The notes under the pieces were generated by a model. The model was not told the DNA's origin and ran no database searches. It saw nothing but the letters and a program-made list of their open reading frames with translations. From positions 434,001 to 498,000 of the forward strand of contig SAUG01000029.1 in NCBI GenBank assembly GCA_011316305.1: a stretch of 64,000 bases of DNA, read 5' to 3'. Each line of letters starts with the position of its first letter. Position 1 is the first letter of the stretch. Below, piece by piece: positions 1 through 13,363 of the stretch. The DNA is from Rusavskia elegans (lineage: Eukaryota > Ascomycota > Lecanoromycetes > Teloschistales > Teloschistaceae). The translations under genes and the position numbers were made by a program.

Positions 1-1487
1 TTTTTAGATAAAGTAATATCTAAAAACTGGTGGATAAAATAATAACTATTCTTTCACTAATTTAAATAGTATAAATAAAACCTAGAATTTTATCAATCTA
101 TTATAGAATTAGGCGAATCAGTAATAATAGAAGAATATTTAAAAAGCTAGAGTAAAGATAATTATATAAACAGAGGTTATATAAAAGTATATAAAAAGTT
201 AGAATATAGATAACTATAAAAATAAAAATTAGTAACGGTATCTTTTTTTTTATATATTAAGGTTAGAGTATATAATTTCTAATTTTTAAAATCTTTTATT
301 TACGCTATACGCGGGAGGATACGTTAAGTATCTATAAAGTTATCTAATAATAAAAATATATAGAAATTTTATTTTAATATTATAAAAGACGATTTTAATA
401 CTTTTTAAAGATATCTTTTATTTATTAGTTTATACGCAAATACGTACGTAGAACTATTTAGAAAAAGTACGGTATTATTAATTTCCTAAATTTTATATTA
501 TTTCTAAATTAGAAAAATAGATTGCAGAATATATATAGTAAACGCTGCGTATTCTATTTTAGTAGTTTTCGTAAATATTAATATAGTAATTTTACGCTTT
601 TTCTATATTATTTTTAAAGCTTTATTACCTCTTTCTATATATAAAAGATAAGTTAGCTTTCGGAAAAAGGTAGTATATAAAACTATATACTATTCTCCGA
701 CGTTAATATATATTAGAAAGCCTCGAATCGATTTAGATATAGATTATTATTATTATTGAAATAAAAGTAAAAGCTAATTATAATAACTTTATAAAGCTTC
801 TATTAAAAATCCTTTAAAGTTCTTTTTTTAATAACTATAATAACTAAGCTATTTATATCTCTATACTATACTAACTTTAAACGTTAGATAGTTTAAAAAA
901 ATAAAAACCTAGATATTAAGTTTATAATAATAGATTAACGCGCCTATAAATATAGTAATACTTATAGTTTTCTTTTTTTATTTTAAAATAAATAGGTAAA
1001 AGCTATTTAAATATCCATAGTAATCAGTAGCTTTTTAAATTAAATATAGTTTATAGATATATTTAGCTATCTAAATTGTTAATATCTTTTTTTAACGAGA
1101 TTTTAAATAATTCTAGTCTTTGTTTTATTCTATAGTTTTATCTTTTAAAAAAGACTCGCCGAGAAAATAGATAGTATTAACAATATAGCGAACTTTAATG
1201 GATTTTTACTATTAAAAGATATATAAATACGTATAAATAGATATATCGAATAGGCGTTACGAAAATAATAATAATTATTTCTATATCGACTAATAAACGC
1301 TTTTTTCAGCTTATAATATTAATATCTATATTAATAGTCTTTACTAATAAAAACTTTTCTAACTAATATACCTCTAATATTAAAGTAGAAATAGAAAGTG
1401 AATATTAGTTCTATATTAATAGACGCGTCTATATATAACGGATACTACTTTTAGACGCGCGCTTTTTTTAACGTATATCTATAGAAG
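1..1487. other. AT-rich repeat sequence, no family recognised
   Basis: RIP-mutated sequence with no motif that I could assign. I see no gene, RNA or terminal repeat here. It is interrupted on the right by the first MITE copy. Confidence 0.6.
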
Positions 1488-1867
1488 TAGACTGGCCGTC
1501 GGATCGGGTTTCGAACCCGGGTTAGAAAATTCTATAGTTTGACCCGACTCGAATCTCGGGTTAAATTATATAATCCGACCAGATCTAATTAATCTATTAA
1601 GCCTATATAACTCGTATAACTCTAGTATAAAAATTCTACGAATTATTTAAAAAAATTCTAATTAATTAACTACGCTAGCTATAAAGGTCCTAATTAGATT
1701 AAATATAATAGTTTAATATATTCTCTATAATAGAAATGAAAATATAATATATTTATAGATTTATTATATATATAGAAAGCTTAGCGGATACCCGGATTCG
1801 ACCCGGATTCGACCCGGACCCGACCGTTTAGCGAGTCGAATCGGTTCGACCCGAAGTAGCCAGACTA
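1488..1867. mobile_element. hAT-like MITE, copy 1
   Basis: A short GC-patterned element inside the AT block. The left end reads TAGACTGGCC and the right end, read on the other strand, TAGTCTGGCT, so the tips form inverted repeats. It contains repeated CGACCCGG-type units near the right end and a central AT stretch. The same element lies in opposite orientation at 11,992-12,467; a central stretch of about 40 bases around ATTAACTACGCTAGCT is nearly identical. The flanking 8-mers (TATAGAAG and TCTAGTAG) agree at 6 of 8 positions, which is weak support for an 8-bp duplication. It has no coding capacity and so is a non-autonomous DNA element. Confidence 0.62.
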
Positions 1868-4800
1868 TCTAGTAGTTAATTAGTAGAAAAATCGAATTAT
1901 CTTCGAATTAGATAGCCTCTAGAATTTTAGAAAGATATACTTAAATATATCTAATAAATAGAAACTATTATAAAAGAAAATATATATCGTTTTATATATT
2001 CCGTAACAGTTATGAAATAAAATAATATAAATTATCTATAGAAATAGATTATAGGCTAGAAGTTCGTATTAATATTATATTCTAACCTATTAATTGAATA
2101 TACGAATTTAACAATTTTTTTATTTTTACTAATAGTATAGTATATAATATTACTACGAATAAAAAAAAGGAACCTATAAAAAAAATAGAAAAGTAAAAAA
2201 ACTTTTTCGTAGTAAAAAGTATAATATTTTCTATTATTAAAGGAAAAAATACTGGAAAAATCTATATATAATATCGAAGTATAAAATTTAATTATATATT
2301 ATTTATAGATAAATATATAAAATATTTAATACTATCTATAAAACTAATATATATACTATAAATTATAAAGTATTTAAAAACAAACTATTATATAAAACGA
2401 TCTCTATTATAATCTATTATAGGCGAAGTTTTTAAATAAAGACGTCTATCTAGTTAAATTCTGGCCTTTAGGCTTGTTTTAATTCTAAGACTATAGAGTA
2501 GACCTGGATTTTATATATCTATCGGTATTTTAATAATTTTTCCAAAAGACGGTAATATAACGGATTTTAGTTATATAATTCTTTTTTTTTCTTTAATAAT
2601 AGTAGACTATATAGGCTTATAATACTACTACGCTAGTATATCTTCGTATATAATAAAGTAGATAGAAGCTATAATATAGGTTCGGCCTATTTTATAGACT
2701 ATTATCTACTATTTTAGTGATTAATTTCTATAGTATAATAGATATAGCTAAAAATAAATAAAGAAAAGCCGATTTAAAGGTCGGATAGAAGTAGTATCGC
2801 GGGTATAACTTCTATTATAATAGCGAGAGATTCTTTATTTAATAGAAAACCGACGCCTAAATATAATACGTCTCGAAAGTAATAAAAGTAACGTACTATA
2901 TTAAATAAAGAAAGTTGTATTTAATATAGTATTCGGGAATAGCTCGGCGTTAATATTATAGGAAACGCGTTCTATTTTAATATTCTATTTAATTATAGTT
3001 AATATCTATAGTTTTATAAATAATATATAATATATAGTATTTATAAATATAGAAGTAAAAAGTATCTATAGATTTATAACTTTTAGATCTAACGAAATTA
3101 TCGAGGTCGGCGCTAGTATAATATTAAATAGAGTACTATACCTTTACGCGGGCTAGTATTATTATATAATTATCGTATAAATACTATACCTGCGGGCTCT
3201 AAACAAGGACGAAAGAAAGATTATTATCTATATTTAAAAAAGTAATGAAATCGAGTAGTTATAAAAACCGCTAGATTATAAAAATTAGTAGATATATATT
3301 CTAATACTATAAAATAATATTCTATCGTTTTAAAATTAGTTTAATAATTTCTTTATAGTATTACTTATTTATATAAAGAAACTATTTCGTACCTCGCTAT
3401 TAAAAAACGTTTAAACGCTATAATCGGACGATTTTCTATAGCGGCGGAAGAGCTGCGAAGTTTATTATTATTTTAAATAATATCTAAAGCTATAGACGCT
3501 AGTAGTTACCTCCAAATATCTATAAAATCGGATCGGACCTGGACCGATAATAGATAAACGAAGGAAATCGAATAGAAAAGAGGACCTACTAGCGGATATA
3601 TTTTCTAACTATTTCGCCGGACCGAAATATTAAGGATAGTAATAGTAGATTTAAAAATACTTCTATATTTAATTCTAGTACTAGAGTCGTAATAAGTAAA
3701 TATAGTCTTTTAATAGTAATAGTATTTTCAACGGTAACGTTCTAGATCGGATACCCGATAGAAAAATACTATATAAAACTTTAAATTAGCTTTTAAAATT
3801 TAATATCGATATAGTTTCCCTATTTATACTATCGCTAAAAACTTTATTATTATATAATCCGACTATAAATAGATATAATATTTTTTAGAATTTACTACGA
3901 TAGTATAAAGCGGCGTTTACTATTCTATATATTAATAGAAGCTAATAAATATATAGGGAAATAAACTATACTATCTAAAATGGAAAGTAAAATTTAAACG
4001 ATAAAAAATCTACCGGTAAACTATTAGAATAGTTTATATAATCTATAATTATAATTAAAAAACAAAATCAAATCTAATCGAATTAGAATAAAGTTTATAG
4101 CTTTATAGATGGTAAAGATTTCTAAATATATCTAGATTATATTTTACCTATATTAATCCGAAAGCCGAAATATTATTTTAGTTTTCCGCGTATATATATC
4201 TGCTACGAAATTTAAATAATTACTAAATACAATCTACTAGTTTTGAAACTATAGTAAATAGTCTATAGTTATAGCTATATAGGTAGTATCGTCGGTAAAA
4301 CTATAGATAAAAAAAGATTATATACTGTTTATTTTATAATATACTTTGTACTTCCTAGAATAAATTATCCTATTATACCTTTTATTTTATTCTAGTAGAC
4401 GGTAAGGTATCTAATACTGCTTTAATCCAGCGGTATATACTGTTTTAAAAGCTATACTACTATTAAATAGAGGATTTTTTTTAGAATATCTAAAGCCGTT
4501 TTAGTAGATTTATTATCGATTTTAGTTTATTTACTATCGTAACTTTACTAACCGAGGATATTATTTATCTAAAATCTTTATAGTTTGAATTCTTTCTATT
4601 TAATATTATAGATTAAATTAACTATATTTAATATAGATTGCCGGTTTTAGATTTTTAACCAGAATAGAATCGTTTAAACTATAGAGTTTCTTCTAATTAA
4701 AGACCGGTTATAAAAGCTTTACTATAAAGCGGGAACTCGGCTAGCTATATATATAGCTACTAGAATATAGCAGCCTTTAATAATATAGCGGATATTGAAG

Positions 4801-5169
4801 GTATTATAAATTTATAAAATATACTAGAATTTTGAAAGATAGTAGCGTTTTAGTATACGGTAGATTTCTAGTATTAGAGATTATATAAAGCTATACTAGG
4901 GTTATAGATTCTATAAAACGCGTATACTTCTATTTATATACTATTAAATTTTCATTTAATAGATATATTATAGCGGACTGAATCCGGTATCTTTATTTCT
5001 AACTTCTATCTAACGATATTAAAAATTATTTAAAATAGAACCCATCGTTTTATACTAGTAGCTATAGCTAGACGTAAAGGATTCTATTTTATAATAGGAT
5101 ACTATTTTATAATAGGACCTAATATTATTATTTCTACCGAGCGATATAAATAAATATAATAGTATTTTT
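1868..5169. other. AT-rich RIP sequence, unidentified fossil repeats
   Basis: About 3.3 kb of RIP-mutated sequence between the first MITE copy and a long fossil reading frame. I found no terminal repeat and no recognisable protein motif. It may be the upstream part of the element that carries the 5.2-7.4 kb fossil frame. Confidence 0.5.
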
Positions 5170-7395
5170 TATATTTCTATCTTTCTAGTAGACTATACTA
5201 TTAAAATACGGGCGGGCGATAGAATAGAAATCGGCTACTTCTAGAACTCTATAGACTAGTTCGAGTTTATAGATAGTATAATATAAAATAGCGGAATATA
5301 GACTAAAACCTTTTATCGAAATTTAAAAAAGTTATTCGAATTAGATTTATACGGATAGAACTATAGAATAGAAATCGGGAGTTTATTTTAAAATTTTAAA
5401 AATCAATTTATATTAGTAAATAGTATATTATAGAATAACGGAATAGAAAATATAAATAGAAATTCTAAAATCTAACCCGAAATAATAGCTACTATATATA
5501 GAATAGATAGAATAGATATAAAAGCAAATCTATTCTAAAATTTTTCTATTTACTTTAAGCCAGGGTCTAGTATAGTATTCGGCTAAAAGACTAGAAATAA
5601 AAAGGCTAGTTTTTATAAAATTCCTACGATTTACTAAAATCCTATAATCTATTATAATTCTATAATCTACTTGTATTCTATTACCGAAATCAATAAAATA
5701 AATTATAGATTATTAATAATTATAGATCTTTCCCGAAGAAATTTAGTCGAATTCGGTTCTACAATTAGTATTCCTTTAAACGGCGATACTATAGACGGAC
5801 GAAGTTTCTATTAAAAATTCGGGTCTAGTAATAGACTCGATCTTATACTATCTAATAGAATACTTTTCTAGCTATATACGATTTCGGATAGAATATTTTA
5901 TTTCTATCCGATTGCGGCTATAGAAGAAGTAAATTTATTACCTTTAAATATAATAAGTCGTCTCTACCTTTTTTTAGATCCGGGAGCAAATTTCTATCTA
6001 TTTTCGCCTTTTAATATAAGTAACTACGGAGTTTCTAATATCGAATTTACTTTTAATAATCGAGTATCCGAAAAACTTTTAGAAAGCCTCTTTTAAAAAC
6101 GAAAGGTATTATTTATTAAAAACTATAATCGAATCGTTAAAGCCTATAATCGAAAACTATACTGAAATATAAAGTTAAATTATCTAAAACTAAAGAATTC
6201 TAGATTAAATACGTATCGTAGCTTCTTTCGGAAACGAAAGCTAATTATAATAGAAAAAAAGCTATACTTTTTCGATATTAGAGTATATAACTAAACTATT
6301 ATACTTTATATATCTTGATTTATAAAAACTAATAACTTCTATATCTTTCGGATTTAAAAGATATATTTTCGACAAAAAATTATCTTTTTTTAGAATTTAT
6401 TCGATATTCGTATTATTACGATAGCTATATAACCACTTTTATATATAGGTCCAGATTTTATAAAAAATAGCTACAACGGGAAATAGATTTCGATAACTTT
6501 ATTAAAACTAATCGCTAGAAGCTAAAGGACGCTTTATATTTATATTACTAAGATTATTATATTATTTATATTATATTTAAAAATATAGATATAAACTAGA
6601 ACCGATAAAAATATTATAAATAAACGCGGTTTATATAAATAGAAAGGCGAAAGATATCTACGATTTATAAATTATATAATCATCCGTATTTTATATAAAT
6701 ATATCGACGGAAGCTAAAAGATTTATAATATAGAAAATAACTACTGACTTTTAATAGTATACTATATTTATAATAATCGAAGTCTATTATATTTGGTAGT
6801 CTATTTTAGAAACGACTATAGAAATTATTTTAAAAAAAATTTTTATAAAAGTCTTGACGATTTTTTTTTTAATATTTTCGAATATAAATTTCTACTTCCG
6901 CCCGGCTTTAAAACTATTAATTTTAAATATACTAAAATATCGTCCGATAATCTAACCGACGCCGATAGTTATAAAAAGCCGATGATAAAATATATTTAGT
7001 ACTACTATAGTAAAGAATTCGGAAATATTTTTTTAATATAAAATTATATTCGTAACTAGTATAGAGATATTAATAATAATATATAACTAAAAGAAACTTT
7101 TAGATTAGATAATTTATAGCGAAACTACTAGTACGTTTATTATCCGACTAATATAAAACTATCGAATAAAATCTATATAATACTAGCGTAATTACTACAA
7201 TCTAATATATATTAGGAAAATGTAAAAGATTAGAATTTTAAAAGAAGATATTAGATTATATCTAAAGTGGAAAGATATAGAAAGCTAGTAAAAAGCTAGA
7301 ATTTCGAAGGAAGATATATAATCGTATTTAATTACGAACGATTAAAATTGTAGTAGTATTAGATTATCTAGTTAGTATTTTAGAAATTTTAAATA
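5170..7395 (+). pseudogene. Long RIP-killed reading frame, family unknown
   Basis: One frame (codons beginning at positions equal to 1 modulo 3) can be followed from about 5,170 to about 7,395. The only interruptions are TAA and TAG, which are the codons RIP makes from CAA, CAG and TGG. The longest unbroken piece, 6,793-6,999, encodes 68 residues including FLLPPGFKT and KYTKISSDNLTDAD. Upstream pieces include GSTISIPLNGDTIDGRSFY (about 5,761-5,817). The uninterrupted register over some 740 codons means the source was one large protein without introns, most likely carried by a repeat because only repeats suffer RIP. I do not recognise the family; it shows no reverse transcriptase, integrase, helicase or DDE signature that I can see. 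Confidence 0.6.
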
Positions 7396-7510
7396 ATAAC
7401 TAGAGCTATAGATATAACCTTATAAATAACGTTTATTTAAATAACCAAATTCAAGCGGAATATAGAAGATTTAATTTTATATTATTATAAAAAACGTAAA
7501 ATATATTAAA

Positions 7511-7912
7511 ATATATTCCTACGATTCTACAAAAGCACGCTGGAAGATTGGCTAAATAAACGAGTCTAATTATCTATAGCCGCTATAGCCGACCTTTATA
7601 ATAGAATCTTTTAGCGAACGGCTACCTATCGGTACTATCGGCTACTTTTATTATATATATCGCTTTCTTATCTTTATTAGATAGCTTTTTTCATTAGTTA
7701 TTAATATAATTATTAAATACGTTTCTGTTATTTTCTATTAGTTACTTTCGTAATATAGATATTTTATAATATTATAACTATACCTTCGCAGCTATATAGG
7801 ATTATTTACGATAATTTATACTAGGACTTTTTTACTATTTAGTAATTCGGGCTACGTCTATAGCTATAGCTAGGTTCAAATATAACGCCCTTTAATATAT
7901 AGAGACGTTATA
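7511..7912 (+). repeat. 5' LTR of gag-only element copy 1
   Basis: Direct repeat of 10,449-10,860. Shared landmarks are the GATTCTA start region, AATCTTTTAGCG and the end ACGCCCTTTAATATA followed by GACGTTATA. The first few bases are too mutated to fix the exact start. Confidence 0.8.
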
Positions 7913-10448
7913 TTTTAATAACTTACTATATTAGTTTCGTTACCCCGTTCTATAAAACAAAGCAATACTATTAAAATAGTAATACTAAATATTTATAAAA
8001 GAGATAGAAAATCCTTAAAATCTTAGTTTATATAAATAAATATATACTTTATATTATATATAAACGAGTTTCTAAATAAAGTAATTAAAATTCTATTTAT
8101 AACGATCTATTTAGGAAAAACAGTTTTTAATTAGATCCAGCTTTATATAAAAAACTATTTTAATAATCCTAAAAAATAAAGAAAGAAAGAAATATTTTAG
8201 ATATTTTATTATTTTAGTAATCTAATTATAGCTATTAACGAAATCTTCGGAGATAATAATAAAGATAGGATAATAGTAAAGAAACTAATAGTTCTAAGAT
8301 AGTAGAAGTCGGTAGCTATCTATATTATTTAGTTTACTATATTAGTTTATAAAATAGACTAGAAGGATTTTGCTTTAAAAGTCTACTTTTTTAAAAGATT
8401 TAATAATAGAGTTAAAGAAGCTATAGTAGTAATTAATAAACCGGATTTACTAGCGGATTTAATTAAATTAGTAATAAGAATTAATACTAGATAGTACGAA
8501 TAATATATTAATAAACAGGTATTTAGTAAAACAGAACCTGTTAAAAGATAGTCTAAAGGAAATCTAATAGAATTTAATACTACCGAAATGAAAAAATCGC
8601 GAATTAAAACTTATTATTTATATAAAAAGATAAAATACTTTAAAAAGAATTATTTAAATAAGAAGATAATAGCGGTAACTAAATACTAGTTTAAAATAAT
8701 AGAAAAATTATTTAGAAAAAAAATCAGAGAACATAAAACTAAAAGTTAGATAATCTACTATAATAATAAATACCTTATCTATCTATCGGATAAAAAAGGA
8801 TCGGATTAGTATTCTATAAAACTAGAAATAATAATAAGGAAACCTATATTAGAATTTAAGCTATATAAAACGGAAAAACCCTTTATAGTAATTTTTTAAA
8901 AAAAAATCGGAAATTATAAAACGATAGTTTTTATAAATAGAAAGAAAAAAAATAAAATTATAAAAAGAGTATATAACTAAATTAAAGGATATATTAAAAA
9001 ATATCTTTAATAAAATAATAGAATTATAAATATCGAAATTAAAATAAAAAACTGATTTATCGGAATATCCGGTTTTATAATAATCGAAAATCCTAGATAG
9101 TATATTATTCTAGGAAATAAATAAAAAAAAATCGATCTCGAAAATACTAGTATAAGAAAGTATAGTTAGAAAAAAAAATAGAACTATAAATAATATATTT
9201 TTTCGCGTATAAAAGTCTTTTATATACCGAATTACATATTAGGTTAAATACGGACTACGAATAAATTAAGAAAATTAAGATTTTTTTTAAATAGGAAAGA
9301 AAACTTTAGAAAATAAAAATTTACAAAGAATATCATTATTTACTAATATAATTAGCTCTTAAATATAATAAAAATTAAAAGATAATCTAATAACTATAGA
9401 TAAAAGATATTAAAAAAATCTATAGAAATATTATTAACGATATAAAAAAAGTCGAATATAATTTTATACCTGAGCTAAGTAAATATCTAGAAAATAGAAT
9501 ACCGGACTCTATACTAAACATCTAACTAAAAAATAAATAGTTTCTAGCCTTTTTATTATAGAACGAAATAGTTACTAAAGAATAAAAGTTAGTAGAAATA
9601 GTAGAAAAACTAGATATAATTTATAATATTAATATATAATTCCGAAAAAATAGAAATAATATAAAGTAATCTTTAACTAGATATTCTTTTATACGCTTAT
9701 CAAATCTAGGGGCCGAAAGAAACTAAATTTCTTTAGGAATTAATTTAAATTAATCGAATTAGAAACCGTAATAAATTTAATAGACGTCTTTTACGCGGCT
9801 AGTATAGAATCTATAGAAGAATAAAATATAACTAGATTATCGAATTTTTTAAGACGAGATAATACGCGTTACTTCGAAATAATAAAATTACTTTTACGTT
9901 TATCTAAAGCGCGATAATAAATAATAAAATACTTTCATTTCCCGAAAAGTTAGTAAAGATCTAATTCCTAAATAAAGTATTTATTATAAATTTCTTTTTT
10001 AAAATCTAAAAAGAATTCAATATAACGTCGAACTTTAGTATATTTATTAAAAATATTCCTAATATTAGATCGGAGTTTATTTTTTTTATTTTCGAGATAT
10101 TTCTCTATAGATATTAGTAGCTAGAAAAGCTATAATAATTTAGCTAATATATAGATAGTATTAGAAATTGAAAGATTATAAAATTTCTAAATACGAGTAT
10201 ACTCGCTATAAATATTACTACCTACTTCGATTTTATATTCTTTTAAAGGATTATAAATATAAAAACTATAAGAAAAAGATATAATAATACCCTTTAACTA
10301 AATTTAATAAAAAGATTTTAACTAATTACCTCTTCGAGAACGTATAATAAAAATATTAAAGGAAGAAAAATAAAAGAAAAAGAAAAGGATAGATCTTAAA
10401 AATTCTATATATAAGAAAGCTAGATAGAAAGTAATATAGAAAAGGCTA

Positions 10449-10860
10449 TATTATATATACGATTCTAGAAAGGTACGCTAGAAAATTAGCTAGATAAATA
10501 AGCCTAATTATCTATAGCCGTCTATAGCCGCTATAGCCGATTTTTATAATAGAATCTTTTAGCGGACGGCTATCTATCGGTACGATCGGCTACTTTTACT
10601 ATATATATTATTTTTTTACTTCTATTAGATAGCTTTTTTTATTAGGTATTAATATAATTATTAATTATATCTTTACTATTTTCTATTAATTACCTCTATA
10701 ATATTGACGCTTTATAATATTATAACCGTACCTTCGCGGCTGCGCGGGATTAGTTATAATAATCTATACTAGGATTTCCTTACTATTTAGTAGTTCGGAC
10801 TACGCCTACGGCTATAGCTAGGCTCGAGCGTAACGCCCTTTAATATACAGGGACGTTATA
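10449..10860 (+). repeat. 3' LTR of gag-only element copy 1
   Basis: Starts TATTATATATACGATTC, which is TGTTACATCCACGATTC after RIP, and ends GGGACGTTATA. It matches the 5' LTR and both LTRs of the inverse copy at 40.4-43.7 kb. Confidence 0.86.
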
Positions 10861-11991
10861 TAATAATCCTATAGTATTTTTAAAGTAAAATAGGATACTA
10901 AATTCTAATTTTTTATTAAAAACGCGGTTTTAGTAGTCTAACTATCGAAGTTAGACGATATATAAATCTATTTTATTTCTAATACTTATAGCGACTAATA
11001 TTCGATTATATAAAAGTTCTACTTAGTAGATAGAACTATTAAAATCCTAAATAAATATTATACCGCCGAGGCTATATCTAATACTCTAGCTAATATATAT
11101 TAAATAAATAAAAAATAGTTCTTTGATATATTCGTACCTTTTTACTATAAGAGATATAGGTTAAACGTCGCTACTATAAAGTTATCGAATAAGATATTAT
11201 TACTAGAATCTTTTTCTATATATCTATAAAATAGGCTTTAACGATATCGAAAGATATCTATTTCCAAAACTAGTTATAATATCTTTAATTAATAATAGCG
11301 AGCTATAGAAAGTATTTAAAAATAGAACTATCGAAAAGAATTCTAAAGTCGACGAAATCTAAACTAGAATTCTATAATAGCTTCCCGATATTATATAGAA
11401 AACCTAAAAGTATTTAGCGCTAGTATTAACTTTATTCGATAATTTAGCTCGAATTTTCTAGAGAACGTAAATATAAGTTACTAGAAAAAATAGATTAAAT
11501 TTATTTTAAACGGAGCTATTATATTTAGCTATAGTATTAAAATATTTAATATTTTTTATATTTCTAACTTTAATATCCAATATTTTCGTCTTAATTCTTA
11601 GATTTTAAAAGAGCTACTATAAAAGAATATAAAATAAAATCTATTTTTCCTTCGCTCGCTTTCTAAAATTACTATATAGATTATATTAAAGATATTTTCC
11701 CTTTTTATTTTATCTAAAGCACGATAAATTAGCCTATTTATCGGTACTATCGCTACGATTTTCTTTAGCTTTTAAAACTACGCTTCTAACTAACGATATT
11801 AAATATTTTGAAGAAAAACTTATTTCTAACTTAAATTATTTTAAAACTCGGTAGATAAATAAAGATTTCGATATTATCGATATTATTACTATTATAGAAG
11901 GTTTCGGCAAGATTATAATACGAAAAGCTTCCTATATTATCGGCTATATAGAAGGAATCTTCTTCGGCTTAACTATTTTAAAAGCCTAAAC
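10861..11991 (+). pseudogene. RIP-mutated coding relic, family unknown
   Basis: Between the LTR element and the second MITE copy. A plus-strand frame stays in register around 11,340-11,590 with only TAA/TAG interruptions and keeps pieces such as TLFDNLARIF and VTRKNRLNLF. This marks a former protein-coding repeat. I cannot assign it to a family. Confidence 0.4.
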
Positions 11992-12467
11992 CAGACTGGC
12001 TACTTCGGATCGGATTTCTATCGAACCGTCGGAAACCCGACCCGATTTTAGTAGATCGAATCGATTCGACTCGCTAAATAGTCGGGTCCGGATCGAATCC
12101 GGGTCGAACTCGGATATTTACTATACCTTTTTATTTAATTATATAATAATAAAATATTCTAATATTTTTATTAATTAATTATATATAAAAGTAATATAAT
12201 TCGATAATATAATTTATCTAACTAGAATCTTTCTAGCTAGCGTAGTTAATTAATCAGAATTTTTTTAAATAATTTATATAATTTTTATACTTGAATTATA
12301 TTTTTATACTAGAATTTAGCGCTAAAATCCAGTTTTAGCGGGTCGGATCGGATTAGCTAATCTAGATTTAAAACCCGGTTAGATAGGGTTATATTTTAGT
12401 CTAATCCGATTCGAATCGGATCGGATTAGCTAATCCGGGTTTAAAATTCGACCCGACGGCCAGCCTA
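11992..12467. mobile_element. hAT-like MITE, copy 2 (inverse orientation)
   Basis: Opposite-orientation copy of the element at 1,488-1,867, somewhat longer (476 bp). Its left tip is CAGACTGGCT and its right tip, read on the other strand, TAGGCTGGCC. Flanking 8-mers are GCCTAAAC and GTCTAAAT, which differ only by two C/T transitions, as expected of an 8-bp target duplication after RIP. Eight-base duplications and CAG-type tips are typical of the hAT superfamily. The interior is rich in GGATCGGATTAGCTAATCC-like palindromes and CGGGTC units; no coding sequence. Confidence 0.7.
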
Positions 12468-12829
12468 GTCTAAATTAATCTAGCTATTTTTTTTAGCGAA
12501 TCTAATATTATTATAATAGGTATAATCTTTTTTATTTATAAATCTAGTTTACTAACGGCGTTTTATTTCTTTATAAATATTCTATTTTACTTCGAAGGTC
12601 GTCTAACGATTTTTTAAATTCGCGAAAGTATCGTCGAATTTTACCGGATAGTTATTTATATTCTTAAAAGTATATTCGATTTTTATCTAATTGTTTTTTA
12701 TATATCTAAAAATATTTTTAATTACCGTCTAATAGCTTCCGATCTCTTTAATCTATTTTCTAAAAACACCTATTTCTATAAATCTAGAATATAGAAATAT
12801 TTTAAATATAGAAATATTTAGTAATATTC

Positions 12830-13275
12830 TGTTATAAATACAGGCGGCGTGCCTTCGGGAACGCGGCAGTATTCAGTATAACGCAGGATTTTCTATTACG
12901 CCTCGACAGGCAGGGATATATAGGACGGTTTTAGTATTAATACTAAAAAGCTATCTTAGTAGTCTTAGTAAATAAATACTATAAGTACCCTAGTCTTAGT
13001 AGTTTTAGTAAGTGAATACTATAAATACTCTAGTTTTAGTAGTTTTAGTAAATAAATACTATAAATACCCTAGTTTTAGTAGTTTTAGTAAGTAAGTACC
13101 CTAAAATAAAGCTGTTTTAGTTATTTTAATTAATAAATAATCTAAATAACGGAGGATTTTATTATTTATATAAATTCTGAACTCGATACTTTTATAGCTT
13201 ATATTTAACTTATTAGTTATCGCTATATACTATTCTAGTAATTAAACTAATTTATTTTTATATTAATTTAAAGTA
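12830..13275 (+). repeat. 5' LTR of the chromovirus
   Basis: Begins TGTTATAAATACAGGCGGCG and ends at TTAATTTAAAGTA, where similarity to the 3' LTR stops. It contains about three and a half tandem 40-bp units (12,951-13,095; core CTAGTTTTAGTAGTTTTAGT) that are present in both LTRs. Confidence 0.85.
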
Positions 13276-13363
13276 ATTACCCGTTATATCTCTATTTATA
13301 GATATACTAATAAGTCTAACTAACTTTTAGAGATACTAGAATCTCTAGGTAGCTCTATAATAT
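13273..13363 (+). repeat. 91-bp repeat shared with 29,862-29,952
   Basis: Starts at the inner edge of the 5' LTR (leader or primer-site region). It is matched base for base in length by a copy at 29,862-29,952. Most differences are C-to-T or G-to-A in this copy. Confidence 0.75.

Larger units (their letters stand above)
7511..10860 (+). mobile_element. Gag-only LTR retroelement, copy 1 (RIP-mutated)
   Basis: Two direct repeats of about 400-410 bp (7,511-7,912 and 10,449-10,860) enclose 2.5 kb. The repeat begins TGTTACATCC and ends GGGACGTTACA once RIP changes are allowed for. The interior carries a plus-strand gag zinc knuckle at 8,612-8,653: codons at 8612, 8621, 8636 and 8651 are the CCHC positions, three TGC changed to TAT and one CAC changed to TAC, with exact C-x2-C-x4-H-x4-C spacing. 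I found no reverse transcriptase or integrase motif, so it looks non-autonomous. A second copy of nearly equal length, in inverse orientation, lies at 40,392-43,732. The left boundary is less certain by a few bases. Confidence 0.82.

Noticed and set aside
1497..1560. tRNA or SINE from GGGTTTCGAACCCGGG-like sequence
   Set aside because: The match to a B box is part of the palindromic GC words of the MITE; no tRNA fold.
6793..6999. 68-codon open frame with ATG as an independent small gene
   Set aside because: It is the longest unbroken part of a much longer RIP-mutated frame with the same register on both sides; composition is that of the block.
1488..12467. A single 11-kb DNA transposon bounded by the two GC-rich elements
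   Set aside because: Each GC-rich segment has its own paired tips, and the right one has its own 8-bp flanks, so they are two separate MITE copies in inverse orientation.
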